Source: Welwitschia mirabilis (taxonomy: Eukaryota > Gnetophyta > Gnetopsida > Welwitschiales). From it: a DNA stretch of 42,932 nucleotides. The stretch covers positions 71,598,255 through 71,641,186 of the forward strand of contig JBOZIK010000001.1 in assembly GCA_051453625.1 (NCBI GenBank), written 5' to 3'. The notes under the pieces were generated by a model that worked only from the letters and a program-made list of their open reading frames with translations, was not told where the DNA came from and searched no databases. Shown here one piece after another: positions 1-10,912 of the stretch (position 1 is the first letter of the stretch; every line of letters begins with the position of its first letter). The translations under genes were made by a program, and so were the position numbers.

Positions 1-112
1 TAGTAATAAATCTTAGACCTAAAAACCTATTCTTTAAAGAAATTAATTATCTTTTCAAATGAAAAATGTATTTGGGAAAAGTTGTAAAATAGAAAAATAA
101 TCAGCCCACAAG

Positions 113-120
113 ATTTATAG
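113..120 (-). promoter_or_regulatory. Candidate TATA box of LTR F
   Basis: The minus strand reads ACCACTATAAATCTTGTG. A CTATAAAT core followed closely by CTTGTG resembles the core promoter and start of R in plant Ty1/copia LTRs. It lies about 990 bp inside the LTR in its own orientation. This is a sequence match only. Confidence 0.4.
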
Positions 121-662
121 TGGTTTGATAATATGCTTACTCCACTCTTCAAGGAGAGATAATGATGTCATATTCTCTGATTCCCTTATTGTTCTTGAAC
201 TAATTATTTTCTAGCTACTCATTAACCCCTTGTACAACAATGATGATTTTTTAGACTTATCATCAATCTTTTACACTTGGAATCCTTTAAAGGATTAGAC
301 TTAATCATAAGAAAAAGACAGGAAATAAAATTATGCCTTAAGCACACATGCAATAGTATAGGATCTAACCAGATGGATCACATAATGTAGGATCACAAAT
401 TGTAGAGAAATTGTCAAAGATTAGGCTGAGTTCACTTCATAGAATCAGATATGTGTAACCCTAACAATATAGATTCTAGCCCTTCTAAAGAGAAGGGAAA
501 AATATCTATTAAAGAGAAATCATAAGTGATGATTTTAAGACATGGTTATCTGATATTTCAAATAAATTTGTATTGCTAAAATGATTGAATGATGTGCTAA
601 AATAGAATAGTCATTGAAAGCCATCGTGCATTTGCATGTAGCCGACCATTTTTTCAATGTTT

Positions 663-1025
663 CAAAGAGGGAACATCTACCTTAAAAACTGGGAACATCC
701 TCACTCCTAGGGTGGTAAACATTTATCCTTAAATTAGTATAGATGTCCACACTACTAGAAGTGTAAGAATTTCTATCCTATAAAGGAGCAAATGTCCACA
801 CTTGCCATAGGTGCAGACTAAGGAAAAACTAAATAGAAGGGGGACATCTAGGCTAATTGGAGTGGGGATGTCTGCCTTGAGAACTATCAGTCATGTTTTA
901 CATAAGGAGAGAAGATGTTTACCCTATTTGAATGGAATGTCTAGGCCAAAGACCTGTCACAGATACATTTTTTTCCCATAAGAAGAGAGGACATCTACCC
1001 AATTTTAAATGGGAACATCCACATG
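663..1025. repeat. Cluster of about 11 decayed palindromic motifs in LTR F
   Basis: Variants of a GGACGTCT-like word recur every 20-60 bp: gaacatctacc, gaacatcctc, agatgtccac, aatgtccac, ggacatctag, ggatgtctgcc, agatgtttacc, aatgtctagg, ggacatctacc and gaacatccac. They look like one ancestral word with a central CpG that has become TpG in some copies and CpA in others. Clusters of palindromic words in LTRs are known for Sireviruses; the ancestral word is inferred. Confidence 0.5.
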
Positions 1026-1108
1026 AAAAAGTTAGCTTCTTAACTTAATTATGATGAGGAATTGTCAATTTATCACTTGATTTTTTATGACTATTGGCAT
1101 CATTAAAA

Positions 1109-2560
1109 CCTTCTACTTATAATTACTTATAGAATATCATAACTAAGTTATTAATTCAAATTATTATAAAAAGAAAAATCAAATTAATTTAAAAAAGATC
1201 ATTTATTATGAGCCTTAAGAATTCCATAAAAGAGTACTACCCTAAAGAGATTTTTAAGGATCAGACTTTGCCTTTAGTAAGATGGAATTAATGCCTAGTA
1301 GATAAAGATATGATACTAAAATAAACATGGGTTTCTAAGTTTCTCTTTTCTTATAATGAGTCCCCTAGCCACTTAGCCATAATCATCTATTAGTAACCTC
1401 CACTACCAAGCATAAGAAACCCCACATATATTTCAAGCATCTTGGTGAGAGCCAATGGGAGTAAATAATATTTTATTATATAATTATATGAAAATTATAA
1501 ATAATTTTCTAATGCAATATCACATCATTCCACTAGAATCTTAAAAATAGATAGTATGGATATAAGTCCTTGAAAGTTAAAGATTGATGAAGATTTAAGC
1601 TTAAGAGTTCATTAACTCTAAGCTTCCAAGCTCCAAGCTTCATAAGTAAGAGAATGAAATAAAAATAGAGGAAAGAAGTAAATGCACTTATATTTAAAAA
1701 AAATTTAAAAGTATTTCCTTTTATAAACAAGGGAAGGATCTCTATAAATAGATAAACAAAGGTACATAGCTCAAGAACACATGATTTAGCTTTGATAAAT
1801 GGGATGAGTATTAAGTAACATTGGAGTACAAAAAGAGATCATATTTATAACTCATGCACCTAGCTAGGATGAGTAATCTTCTTACTTTAATTAGCAAAGT
1901 TAATTACATGCATCATTTCCTCATGCTAGCTCCTTTTTAATCTTTTATAGGCTCATAAGTAAGTTTAATTCATCCAAAACATACATCAAAAGAATAAATG
2001 CACAAATTTCAAAATTGTTATATGGTATAATGAGATAAACTCTTTAATTCCAATGAATAAAATAATGACTATACTATGAACCAAGTATTCTTACACATTT
2101 CAAGAACATAAAAGTCATGTAAATATACTTATTTATCATTCTTGGTTCTAAGTAATAGTGCATGTACTTATTTAAATACTCTTTATTTCAAAATAGATAA
2201 AATCTATCAATCATCTAACATAAAGAAGAAAATGTATATTTATAATATAGTACACCTATCATATTTATCCAGAATTTAAATGAGTAAATAAGATGTAAAA
2301 TATATTATTATATCCTCTTAAAATTTTTAATTTATTATTTTTATGATTTTAATTACTCACATAATGGGATTATCTAATTTTAAATGTTTTGATATCTTTT
2401 TTAATAAAACCTTATAACATAATTTTTATCATTTTTATGGTAAACTATGAAAATTAGAAACTAAGATTAATTTAAAATGACATATTATTTTGATAGCAAC
2501 TAAAATATTAATATACTTAATATTTAAGTAAATAAAGTTTATGAAATATGGGATATGACA
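1109..2560 (-). repeat. 3' LTR of element E (5' part; remainder displaced by F and the window edge)
   Basis: This stretch aligns throughout with 10650-12333 and with 35400-37823. Shared landmarks include the segment around 1850-1980 (tcatttcctcatgctagctcc; matching sites near 11650 and 36570) and the terminal ...atatgaca at 2560. In element orientation the LTR starts at 2560 with TGTCATATCC. The ORF at 1533-1730 on the minus strand is LTR sequence, not a gene. Confidence 0.85.
1742..1751 (-). promoter_or_regulatory. Candidate TATA element in 3' LTR of E
   Basis: ctataaatag lies at the position equivalent to the TATA-like word at 36142-36151 in solo LTR D. The word is nearly its own reverse complement, so the strand is assigned from the LTR orientation. 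The copy in the right LTR (near 11475) is mutated. Confidence 0.35.
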
Positions 2561-2573
2561 TCCTCTCCCACTT
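2561..2573 (-). promoter_or_regulatory. Polypurine tract of element E
   Basis: The minus strand reads AAGTGGGAGAGGA and directly abuts the LTR start TGTCATATCC. This is where plus-strand DNA synthesis is primed in LTR retroelements. It fixes the inner edge of the 3' LTR and the orientation of E. Confidence 0.85.
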
Positions 2574-2626
2574 AGACCGATTTACCCTTGGAAATCAAAA
2601 TACATAAAGATCTTAAAAACACTTAA

Positions 2627-2760
2627 CTACATATTATGAAATTCAAAAATATTTAGGTGTTGATTTTTCATTATTTCCTCAAGCTTCCAAGTAGCTTTCT
2701 TAGGACTACGATTACTCCATTTTATCTTTACTTGATCGCTTTCCATGTTTTGTAAATTCA
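2627..2760 (-). pseudogene. Chromodomain at the C terminus of E polyprotein
   Basis: From a Met at 2746 to a TAG stop at 2627-2629 the frame is open for 39 codons and contains VKIKWSN followed by KKATWKLEE. This matches the second half of the chromodomain ending plant chromoviral integrases (usual pattern VKVLWRNH..EEATWE.E.....YP.LF). In that family the domain binds modified histone tails and steers insertion into heterochromatin. The aromatic W residues and the ATW core remain; the upstream half is broken by stops. Its place directly before the 3' UTR and polypurine tract is the expected one. Confidence 0.8.
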
Positions 2761-2799
2761 TAGTTCATTAGTCCATCACTACTTTTGACTTTTCTATAG

Positions 2800-3800
2800 T
2801 TGAACAATTTAGTTTTACCTAAATATGAGATCAATTAATACATAAGAAGGATCTCTAATATATTCTCTTAGCATACTTACATTGAAAATATCATACATGT
2901 GCAATAATGGAGAAGGTAGAGTAATCTTATATAAAAAAATTCCCTCTTTTTAATATTTCAAATGATTTAATGAATTAAGAAGCTAAATTTAATCTCTTAT
3001 ATTCTCTTATTATTTATTTTTTTAGTAATACTTTAAGAAATACATGATCATATAATTTAAATTCAAGATCTCTTCTTTGATAGTTTCCATACATCTTTAT
3101 CTGTTTACTATTTCTTTAGGACTATTCTTAATGATCCTTATTTTAATTTTTATTTCTTTTAATATGTCTAGTTCTATCATTAATATTTTTTTAAGTTTTA
3201 TCCATTTGAATAAAAATATAATAATTATTATTACATGCAAATTATACTAATAATAAGTACACTTTTTAGTTCTTAAAATTGTTTAAAATACATGCTCTAA
3301 GAAGATATTCTAAAATTTAATTATCTCTTTCTGTCTTATCATATATTTGAGGATGAAATATAGTGCTCATATTTAACTTAATTCTTAAGCTCATTTTTAA
3401 TTCTTACCACAACTTTGAAGTAAATTTTGAATCTCTATCAAAGATAATTACTAGATGTACATGACATAATCGGTTACTATTTTGAATATATACTTTAACT
3501 ATATCCTTGGCATCATAAGTAGATTTTACTATAATGAAATGTATTAACTTAATTACTCTATTAATTTTTACCATAATAGAATCATTACCTCTTTAATTTT
3601 TTAGAAGCCTTACAATAAATTCCATGCTAATTACATCCCATTTATATTATTAAATACCTTAAGGATAAAGTAATACTATTGGATTTCCATGTTTTGCTTT
3701 AACTTCTTAACAACTAAGACATCTTGACACAAATTTTCTATATTATTTTTTATCCCTAACCACCAAAATTTTTATTCTATATTTTAATACATTTTAGTCC
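2800..3800 (-). pseudogene. Integrase of element E (broken)
   Basis: Integrase inserts the cDNA copy into the host genome. In order on the minus strand: an HHCC-region remnant with FWWLGIKNNIENLCQDVL (near 3700-3780; family FWW/YWWPGMK...C..C), a catalytic-core remnant with HFIIVKSTYDA and DRDSKFTSKLW (second catalytic Asp region, near 3400-3450), FHPQ near 3350, LLRACIL near 3290, and a C-terminal part with RRDLEFKLYDHVFLKV (near 3050-3100) and SMLREYIRDPSYVL (near 2840-2880). The second Cys of the zinc finger pair has become Val. Many stops are present. Order and wording fit Tekay/Del chromoviruses well. Confidence 0.8.
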
Positions 3801-4029
3801 CTTCAAGATGACTTTCTATAGGTGGATTATGAAATTCAAATATTATCTTATGTCTAATTCCATCTACATTAAAAAATTAAAAATATTTTCTTGAATTTGA
3901 TAATACCATCTAAATCAATACTAAAATTTTTGAATTTATTAATTTTTCTAATTATTTCTTAAGTTTTTACTAATTTTCATTCTTTTTTGTCCCTCTAACA
4001 TAATAGTAGAAATTTGGTTTTACATTTTT

Positions 4030-4400
4030 ATGATTACTTTAAGATAAACTCATCTACTAAGAGCATCTATAACCTTATTTTCCTTACCTTCATAGTGTAA
4101 AATCTCTAGATTGAAATCACATAAAAATTTTATATATCTTCTTTACCTAAGGTTTAACTTTGGTTGAGTAAAAATGTATTTTAAACTCTTATGATCTATC
4201 TAAACTTGAAACCACACCACAGAGATAATGCTTTCATAAGTTTAAAGAAAAGATTACTATAGGTAATTCAATATCATGAATATAATAATTTCTCTTATGA
4301 GTTTTAAGTTGTCTTTATTCATTAGCTATTACTTTTTTATCTTACTAAAGCACTACTTTAAGACCTTCTCTAGATGTATCAGTATAAACTAAAAGACCTT
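4030..4400 (-). pseudogene. RNase H of element E (broken)
   Basis: RNase H removes RNA from the RNA:DNA hybrid during reverse transcription. The minus strand shows VYTDTSREGL (first acidic residue at 4378-4380), then KKVIANE.RQLKTHKRNYYIHDIELPIV, HYL.G and a final GKENKVIDALSR near 4060-4090. These correspond to YTDAS..GLG, ...ASRQLK.HE.NYPTHDLEL and GK.N.VADALSR of plant Ty3/gypsy elements. The domain follows reverse transcriptase directly, as in the family. Several TGG, CAA or CGA codons have become stops. Confidence 0.8.
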
Positions 4401-4639
4401 TAAATCATTTGTCACTATTAAGACGAAGCTAGTTAATTATTTTTATAAGATGGTCAAATGATTGCTAACATTTTTCTATTCATTGAAAGTATTTATTTTT
4501 CTTTTAAAGTCTTATTAATGAAGAATCTTATCTTAAAAGAGTTGAAAATGAATTGATAATAGTACCTCATGAGACTAAGAAATATTCTAACTTTAGTAAT
4601 ATTTATAAGTATTGGCCATTTCATAATTGCTCTAACTTT

Positions 4640-5300
4640 ATTTTAATCCAATGATATACCTTCCTTAGATATTATATGATCTATAAATTAAATGGATTCC
4701 TTCTAAAAAGAGAAATTTTTCATGTTGACATGTAATTAGTGATTGTGTCAAGTTTGTAATACTATTCCCAAGTGTTTCTCATGTTCTTCATAAGGCTTCG
4801 AATAACCGAGGATATCATCAATAAATACTATTACAAAAGAATTAAAATTTGGTTAAAAGATGTAATTCATAAGATTTATAAATAGTCTAGGGGCATTAGT
4901 TAAACCAAAAAGAATAATAGTAAACTCATAATACCCATAGTGGGTTCTAAATGATATTTTATAAACATCTTCTTCCTTAATTCAAACTTGATAATATCCA
5001 AGTTTTAAATCAACTTTTAAAAATACCTTAACTTTCTTGAGTTGATTAAAAATTTCATCTATTCTTGGTAGTAAATACTTATTCTTGATGATAATATTAT
5101 TTAGCTATCTATAATAAATGCATAATCCTAATGTCTCATCCTTCTTCTTTATGAATAATACAAGTGCTTCTCATCGTAATACACTAGGATGAATGAAGCC
5201 TTTTTATAAGTGTTCTTCAAAATGAGTTTTTAATTTTTTTAATTTATTTAAAAAACATTCTATATGATGTCTTAGAAATTGATTAGATTCTTAGGAATAA
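4640..5300 (-). pseudogene. Reverse transcriptase of element E (broken)
   Basis: On the minus strand from about 5300: [71 protein letters not shown], and the catalytic VFIDDILGYSK with the FIDD codons at 4814-4825. These are motifs 1-5 of a chromoviral reverse transcriptase in correct order and spacing. The catalytic Asp pair is intact, but stops (for example in the CIDYRQLN region, which reads YYR.LN) make the protein non-functional. Tekay/Del is the best clade match from the PLPRIDDLFDQL-type motif. Confidence 0.85.
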
Positions 5301-5699
5301 TTCAATGAGAAACTCATCTTTTCAAAGTGGTGTCATTCCTAGTAATTCTATTATAAATACATTAAGATATTTTTCGACTCTTGATATATCTTTTTTACTA
5401 AAGTTCCTCTTTCTTTTGAGCTACTTAATTTTAGATATAGCATATAAACTGGTGATCCTATCTTAATTTCTTTTTTTATATGATTTGGGTTAATTAAATT
5501 CCCCACTATCAATTTGTAATAATCTTGAAAGATTAGCCTTTAGCCATGATTCATCATTTCTACTTGATGCTTTTCATAATTTATAACTTCTATATTCTAC
5601 ATTAACTAATTTGTACCCAGAATAATGTTGTATTTTTCTAATTCAATAATAATTAATTATATTTAAAACTCTCCCCCACTATGGATAAAATATAGTTTT

Positions 5700-5850
5700 A
5701 AACTAATTGATTAACTTTGCACATGGATTCATTTGCTAAATCTATGCATCCCTTAATTGGAGCATAACATATTTTTTTCTCTTATAATAATTCTAGAAGA
5801 TATAAAGTAATGTGTTGCTCCACAATCAAATAAAATAATTACTTTTTTTT
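5700..5850 (-). pseudogene. Aspartic protease of element E (broken)
   Basis: The minus strand at 5813-5830 encodes FDCGAT, corresponding to the retropepsin active site FDSGAT/S; it is followed by HYFISS, matching the family's HSFIS. The protease cleaves the polyprotein. The catalytic Asp remains and Ser has become Cys. Stops follow within about 30 codons. It lies between the gag zinc-knuckle remnant and reverse transcriptase, as expected. Confidence 0.75.
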
Positions 5851-5994
5851 ACTATTAAGTAAAGCCTTACCTTTTATAACAGAGCTTTAAAATTACACCC
5901 TTTGATTATCTACTATTACTTAAAGTCATTCTATTGATTAAGGAATACTTTTTAATTCTTAAGGCTTTTATGGTTGTTGTCTAAAAAGGTTTCT

Positions 5995-7010
5995 ATTACA
6001 TAATGGACATTCTTTTACATTATGATTTCATTTATAATAGTAGCATTAATATCCATTATACTTGTTCTGGTACTAATAGTAACTAGGAGTTTACTCGAAG
6101 TTGGGCCTTCAAGGTTGATTATTTACATACCTTTGACTAGATACATTCCAATTTTTTTTGAATGGAGTCTACTTTATTTTATTGAAATTTATATTTCTCC
6201 TAATACTATTACTAAAGCTATTTTTACTAAAGTGATAATTCCTATTTTAATAAAACATTTGTGATTGATTTCCCTTAAGGATATGGCTTCAGGGATGAAT
6301 TCTTTTCTTAATTTTTTATTGTCTTTTCCATTTTTACTCTACTATCTTTGCCTTTTCTATATCCTCTCCTAGACTCTTAGGTTAAAACATGGACACTTTG
6401 GTAGCAACATAACAAAGAATACTAGCAATAAAGATATTTACTTTAGCTTCTTCATCTAAAAGCATATGTGATACATATCTTAATAATTCTATGAATTTGC
6501 ATTCATGATATGCTATGGTCACATTATGGACTCCTTAGATTGTAAAATTTTGTAACATTTTAGTGAATATAGAACTTGATAATGTATCACTCCTTAAAAA
6601 TATGCTTAAATTCTCTCCAAGAAAGCTCTAGATCTTCTAACTTAGTCATTTTCATTTTTCATTATAGGTTAGCTTCTCCTTGTAATATATAAATAGCTAA
6701 AGAAGCCTTTTCATATTCATCACATCCTAAGATACTTATAACCTTTTCAATATCACTTAGCCATACTTCTGCTTTAGAAGAATGTAAACCTCCTACAAAC
6801 ATTAGTGGATTTAGCTTAATAAATGTTTTAATTAATTTCTTCATATCTTCTAATTTAGCTCAATTAATACTATTATTTAATTATGGGTTTTAACCTTGAT
6901 TTACTATTTTTAATAGGAATGGCATGAAGGTATTCATTAATGCTTCTAGACTAAGTTTTAATAGGGGTTGATTTCTATTATTAGATTGTTTACTCTCTTG
7001 TGAATTCTTG
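5995..7010 (-). pseudogene. Gag of element E (broken)
   Basis: Gag forms the virus-like particle and binds the element's RNA. The best frame is open at 6662-6844: FIKLNPLMFVGG, then KAEVWLSDIEKVISILGCDE and ILQGEA, matching the chromoviral gag core (LNPP.F.G.....AE.WL..IEKI...L.C.....K...A.Y.LQGEA..WW). Downstream, DLELSWREFKHIF continues the match. Near 6002-6044 a zinc-knuckle remnant reads CYYYK.NHNVKEC, with a knuckle Cys changed to Tyr and one residue missing. The plus-strand ORF at 6022-6264 is the antisense shadow of this region. Confidence 0.8.
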
Positions 7011-7654
7011 TAATATTAATTACTTCGTATAGCTGTCCTATCCTCAAGGTTTAAGTGATGATAACAAGCATTAAAAATAAGGCCAAATTTTTATGAGATT
7101 ACATTTGGAAATAGGATAGATATTATTAAATGTTAAATTTAGAAATATTTTAATAATCTTAGGAAGGATATGATTATCATTATGAGGTGATGGATCCTTA
7201 TTTATATCTTAAAGTACATAATTAAGTTTATCCCCTTTCTTTATCTTTAATAGATAAAGTTTATAAGTTATGAATATGGGTTTTCACTTTAAACTTATAT
7301 TACCATATAATTTAGGATGAATAACTTGGTTGTAAATTTGATTATTTCCAAGGGTATCTAATTATAAAGTACTATGTATGTATTTATATTTCTTACAAAA
7401 AATTAATCTCTTTAAGGAATCATATAAGGTTATTACTGGAATTCTTAAGATAGTTTTTATTCTTCTAAGTGATTATTATTTATAGTTATAAGGTAATAGA
7501 ATATTTAATGACTTGAATTAGTCATCCTTTTTAGTTTGTTTAGAAATTTAGAATTATCACCAATATGATTAGCATAATGATCATCTAGGGGTTGGGGTTA
7601 TAGTTGACCTTATGAATACTTTGGTAACTATGTCAAATATAATTAACTTCTTAT

Positions 7655-7875
7655 ATGAATTTCTTCTCAGGCCTTGTACACACTGTCCATCACACTATAG
7701 GAGCTAGCCATGTTTAAATTCTTTACCTTAACCGCAAAGAGGGGGATGACAAAGGCATGGTTAGTGATTAGAGTGAAGTTATAACAAGGTAGTCGTACTA
7801 GAAGGTGCGGCTAGATCACCTCCTTTTCAGGGAGAGTTAATGCTTATTAGGACTTTTGGTTTTGGCTCTACACCA
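7655..7875 (+). pseudogene. rrn16: Nuclear copy of plastid DNA: 3' end of chloroplast 16S rRNA plus start of the 16S-trnI spacer
   Basis: From 7670 the text ggccttgtacacactgtcc is a near match to the conserved 3' end of chloroplast 16S rRNA. It continues through ttaccttaaccgcaaagagg, gtgaagttataacaaggtag and gtgcggctagatcacctcc to the mature 3' end near 7826, with the anti-Shine-Dalgarno CCTCC at 7819-7823 intact. The spacer start (ttttcagggagagttaatgc) follows, and similarity fades by about 7875. Compared by memory with the plastid sequence I count about 24 differences, most of them C->T or G->A, as expected for a methylated nuclear insert. It reads on the plus strand, antisense to host element E. 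It is not a working rRNA. A mitochondrial 18S origin does not fit, because the sequence between gtcacac and gtgaagt is of the plastid type. Confidence 0.93.
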
Positions 7876-7916
7876 AAGCCAAGAATAAATAAAAAATTTT
7901 TTAGGAATTTTGTTAG

Positions 7917-7990
7917 GGATTTCGATAAGATTTTGATGGATTTTGACATTAAGAAGATTTTGAGGGATTTCAACATTAAAATCTTCTGGA
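7917..7990. repeat. Short ~26-bp tandem repeat in E leader
   Basis: Three adjacent units share the pattern ggattttgacattaagaag (gggatttcgataagattttga, ggattttgacattaagaag, gggatttcaacattaaaatc). It lies just beyond the chloroplast fragment. Confidence 0.5.
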
Positions 7991-8167
7991 ATTTGCTAAG
8001 ATGCTAAGATTATCATTAGTGTAATCTTTATAATTATTAAGATTAATATGAACATAATTTAATATATATTTAAGAAGTAAGAAAATTATAAGTGTAATGA
8101 AATTGATAAATATTAGGAGATAAAATTAAATTCATGCCTATTCAGAAGTTAGATTTATCTTGGAATT

Positions 8168-8335
8168 TAGTATTATCAAGAATATAATTGATTTTACTCA
8201 TGGTTTAGGATTATTAGGGATATAACTAACTTTATAACTATTAGAAAATAAGGTTATTAGAGTTACAACTAACTTCATAATTATTAAGAAGAAAGGTTAT
8301 TAAAATTATAATTGGATTTATATTCTTATAAATTT
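8168..8335. repeat. 43-44-bp tandem repeat beside the primer binding site of E
   Basis: About four imperfect units begin at 8168, 8208, 8252 and 8295, with the pattern ggttattagrgttayaacta followed by acttyataattattaaga. They end about 35 bp from the primer binding site. Tandem repeats in this leader position could be part of the element's 5' UTR; no function can be read. Confidence 0.55.
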
Positions 8336-8369
8336 ATAAGTGCTTAACACAAATATTATTTAACCTTGA

Positions 8370-8381
8370 GCTCTGATACCA
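8370..8381 (-). promoter_or_regulatory. Primer binding site of E (initiator tRNA-Met)
   Basis: The minus strand reads TGGTATCAGAGC, complementary to the 3' end of plant initiator tRNA-Met, three bases (AAT) after the LTR end GGGTATCACA. Minus-strand DNA synthesis is primed here. It sets the inner edge of the 5' LTR at 8385. Confidence 0.92.
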
Positions 8382-10419
8382 ATTTGTGATACCCTCTCTT
8401 CTCTTATTCTAATTAAGCACTATACTTTTTTCTCCTTTTTTCTTTCTTCCTTATTTAATATCATTATATAATAGACAAAGCGGAACCTAGGATCAAATTT
8501 TACTTATTTCTTTATTATCATTTCTATATTTTAAGAAAAATAAATCATATTAATATTATATCCTTATCTATAATTAATTTCTAGATTATTTTGATTTATT
8601 GATAATAGTAATGTCATAAGTATGTGTCCTCCATTTCTTCTTAGTTTTCATCACATAAAAGATATCTTATGAATAGTTGAGGAGATGTAAAGTTGTTATA
8701 GACATACATGGATCAGTTTAAGAATAATACCTAATCAATATAATAAAAGATTGTAATTCCAATTAATGGAATTCTAACTCAATATTTGGCCATCCTCAGG
8801 ATGTAAGTTGGTTTTAATTTAGGTTTAAACTATGTAAATATGGCTATGCTCAACTCCATAAGATTTTATTTTACTCAATATATCCCTAATATAGGTAACA
8901 AGCAGTACATGAGATGGATTCATCCTTACAAATAATCCTTACTTCCTTGAAACATCTAAGGATAGTGCAACATGATCTATTAATGTCAAGGGCTCGAGAT
9001 ATTAAATCAAAGTAAATTAATACATTATTAGGATAGGAGAGTAGTAATCAAATCCACTTAAGAAAGGTTATTATTTTAAAAAACAAAAATCAATGCAACT
9101 CACCTTGATAATGAAATCAGAATATGGGAATGAACATTATTAGAATTATCTTGATTTAATCCTATTCAATGGATATACTACATAAATGTATGCATATAAT
9201 TATAACTAATGTGAATATTTAATAGATTATTTATTTAGTTATAATAATTCTAATCAGCTTTAGATTCATTTTAGAGAAACAACCATAAAAAGAAAACAAG
9301 CATACAAGGACATCTCTAAATTTAAGATTTCAATAATGCAAATCTAGATAAAGGAAATATTATTTTCTTTTTTATTTAAACAAAATAAATTTTTTTCTTT
9401 TTTCCTTTCAATAATAATAAAAATATTCAAAATGTATGAAATCACATCTTAATAATCTACTTAAAAAAATAAAACATACCTATAGTTGTGTCAATCTAAG
9501 AAACATGGTTCCATGTTCATATGACACTCTCCATGGATTAATGTAAAGAAGGTAAACAAAAAAAAAGTATAGCTAAAGCATAATTGTTAAGATATAAATC
9601 TTTATCCAAGATTCATATGGATATATTATAGGTCAATTAAAAAAAAAAAGTAATAAGATAGAAACTGTTTATGTTACTTAAACTACTAAGGTAAAAAATC
9701 TTACAAGCGTACACATTCAAAGTAAGATAAAGAAAAAAAGTAAAAGAGGTTTTTATACAAAGAAAATACTATTTATAGGTAATTTAACTTAAAGTTACTA
9801 AAAGAAAGATATCTTATATACTTGAATTACCTATAAAATTTTATGAAATAATTTTTTTACTAAACATTTTGGGGCTCTAAGAAGATAACATCGTCAAAAA
9901 TTAATAATTAATTCATTATGAAGTAAAAAAATTGTGGTAGTTTTTTAAAAATTAAATACATAATAAGGTCTTGGAATATAATTTAAACTATCTTGAAATT
10001 ATAAAAATATTATTTCTAAGGTTATCATTTCAAGTTAAAAATTGTCAAATTTTCTAAAATTATAGTCCTATCGCACTACACTAAGATGATCATAATTTTC
10101 AAAATACTTTGAGTTTTTAAGTGATTTAAGATGTTTTGACAATTTCATTCAATTTCCTACAACCTAGGATTCTTAAGTTTATAGATATCTTAATAGATAG
10201 GTATAAAAACTTAAATTACCCACTTACTATTTTATGTATTTATTTTCTAAAATGTTTTGACAAAAAAACTTTTTTAAAAATTATTACCCCTTAAAAAAAT
10301 TACTATTTTTACATGTTCACATTTGTAACATAATCTTATACTTATCAAAAAATTTAACTAATTTATACCTACTAATTAAAAGCTACTAGTATTTTTATCC
10401 TATGCCTCTATTCTGAAAA

Positions 10420-10603
10420 TTTAATTTTTTCCATAATAAAAGTATAATAAAGTTTCTACAANNNNNNNNNNNNNNNNNNNNNNNNNNNNNNNNNNNNNNN
10501 NNNNNNNNNNNNNNNNNNNNNNNNNNNNNNNNNNNNNNNNNNNNNNNNNNNNNNNNNNNNNTTTAATTTTTTCCATAATAAAAGTATAATAAAGTTTCTA
10601 CAA
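10420..10603. other. Assembly gap (100 N) with the same 42-bp sequence on both sides
   Basis: The 42 bases at 10420-10461 are repeated exactly at 10562-10603, on either side of the N run 10462-10561. A round 100-N gap between identical ends is typical of two contigs whose overlap was not merged. The true sequence here probably has one copy and no gap. Confidence 0.85.
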
Positions 10604-10912
10604 CTAGATAAATAATAATTTAGATCAGTAAAATAATGGATATACTAAATAATTACTTATATTATAATTAAGTTACTAATTTAAATTATTTTAAAAAAAT
10701 CAAATTAATTAAAAAAAACCATTTACTATAAGCCTTAGAACTTTCATGATAGAATACTAGCTTAAAGATAATTTTAAGGATTAGACTTTACCCCTAATAA
10801 GATGGACTTAATGAATAATAGATAAAAATATAATACTAAAATAAAAATGGGTACCCAAATGTATTTTGCTTAATAGTGAACCCTCTATTCACGTGGCCAT
10901 AATCATTTATTA

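Larger units (their letters stand above)
1..1108 (-). mobile_element. F: Sirevirus-type (Ty1/copia) LTR fragment inserted in the 3' LTR of element E
   Basis: Homology between the left and right LTRs of element E starts only at about 1115; this segment is foreign to it. Read on the minus strand it has Sirevirus LTR features: a start resembling the gatgatgcc sequence found where these LTRs begin, a cluster of decayed palindromes, and a TATA-like box followed by an AATCTTGTG-type start region near 100-120. The element continues past the left edge, so neither its PBS nor its second LTR is visible. The junction near 1108 is uncertain by about 10 bp and I found no target-site duplication. Family assignment rests on motif style, not on coding sequence. 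Confidence 0.5.
7011..8369 (-). other. Long untranslated leader of element E
   Basis: About 1.35 kb separate the primer binding site from the gag remnant. I see no coding potential on either strand. It holds a chloroplast 16S rRNA fragment, a short 26-bp repeat and a 43-44-bp tandem repeat, listed separately. The part from 7011 to 7654 shows nothing I recognise. Confidence 0.6.

Noticed and set aside
6022-6264. 80-codon plus-strand ORF
   Set aside because: It is antisense to the gag and zinc-knuckle remnant of element E, which has homology on the minus strand.
7655-7826. Functional rRNA gene
   Set aside because: Only the last ~170 bases of 16S are present, with about two dozen changes. It is a nuclear plastid fragment.
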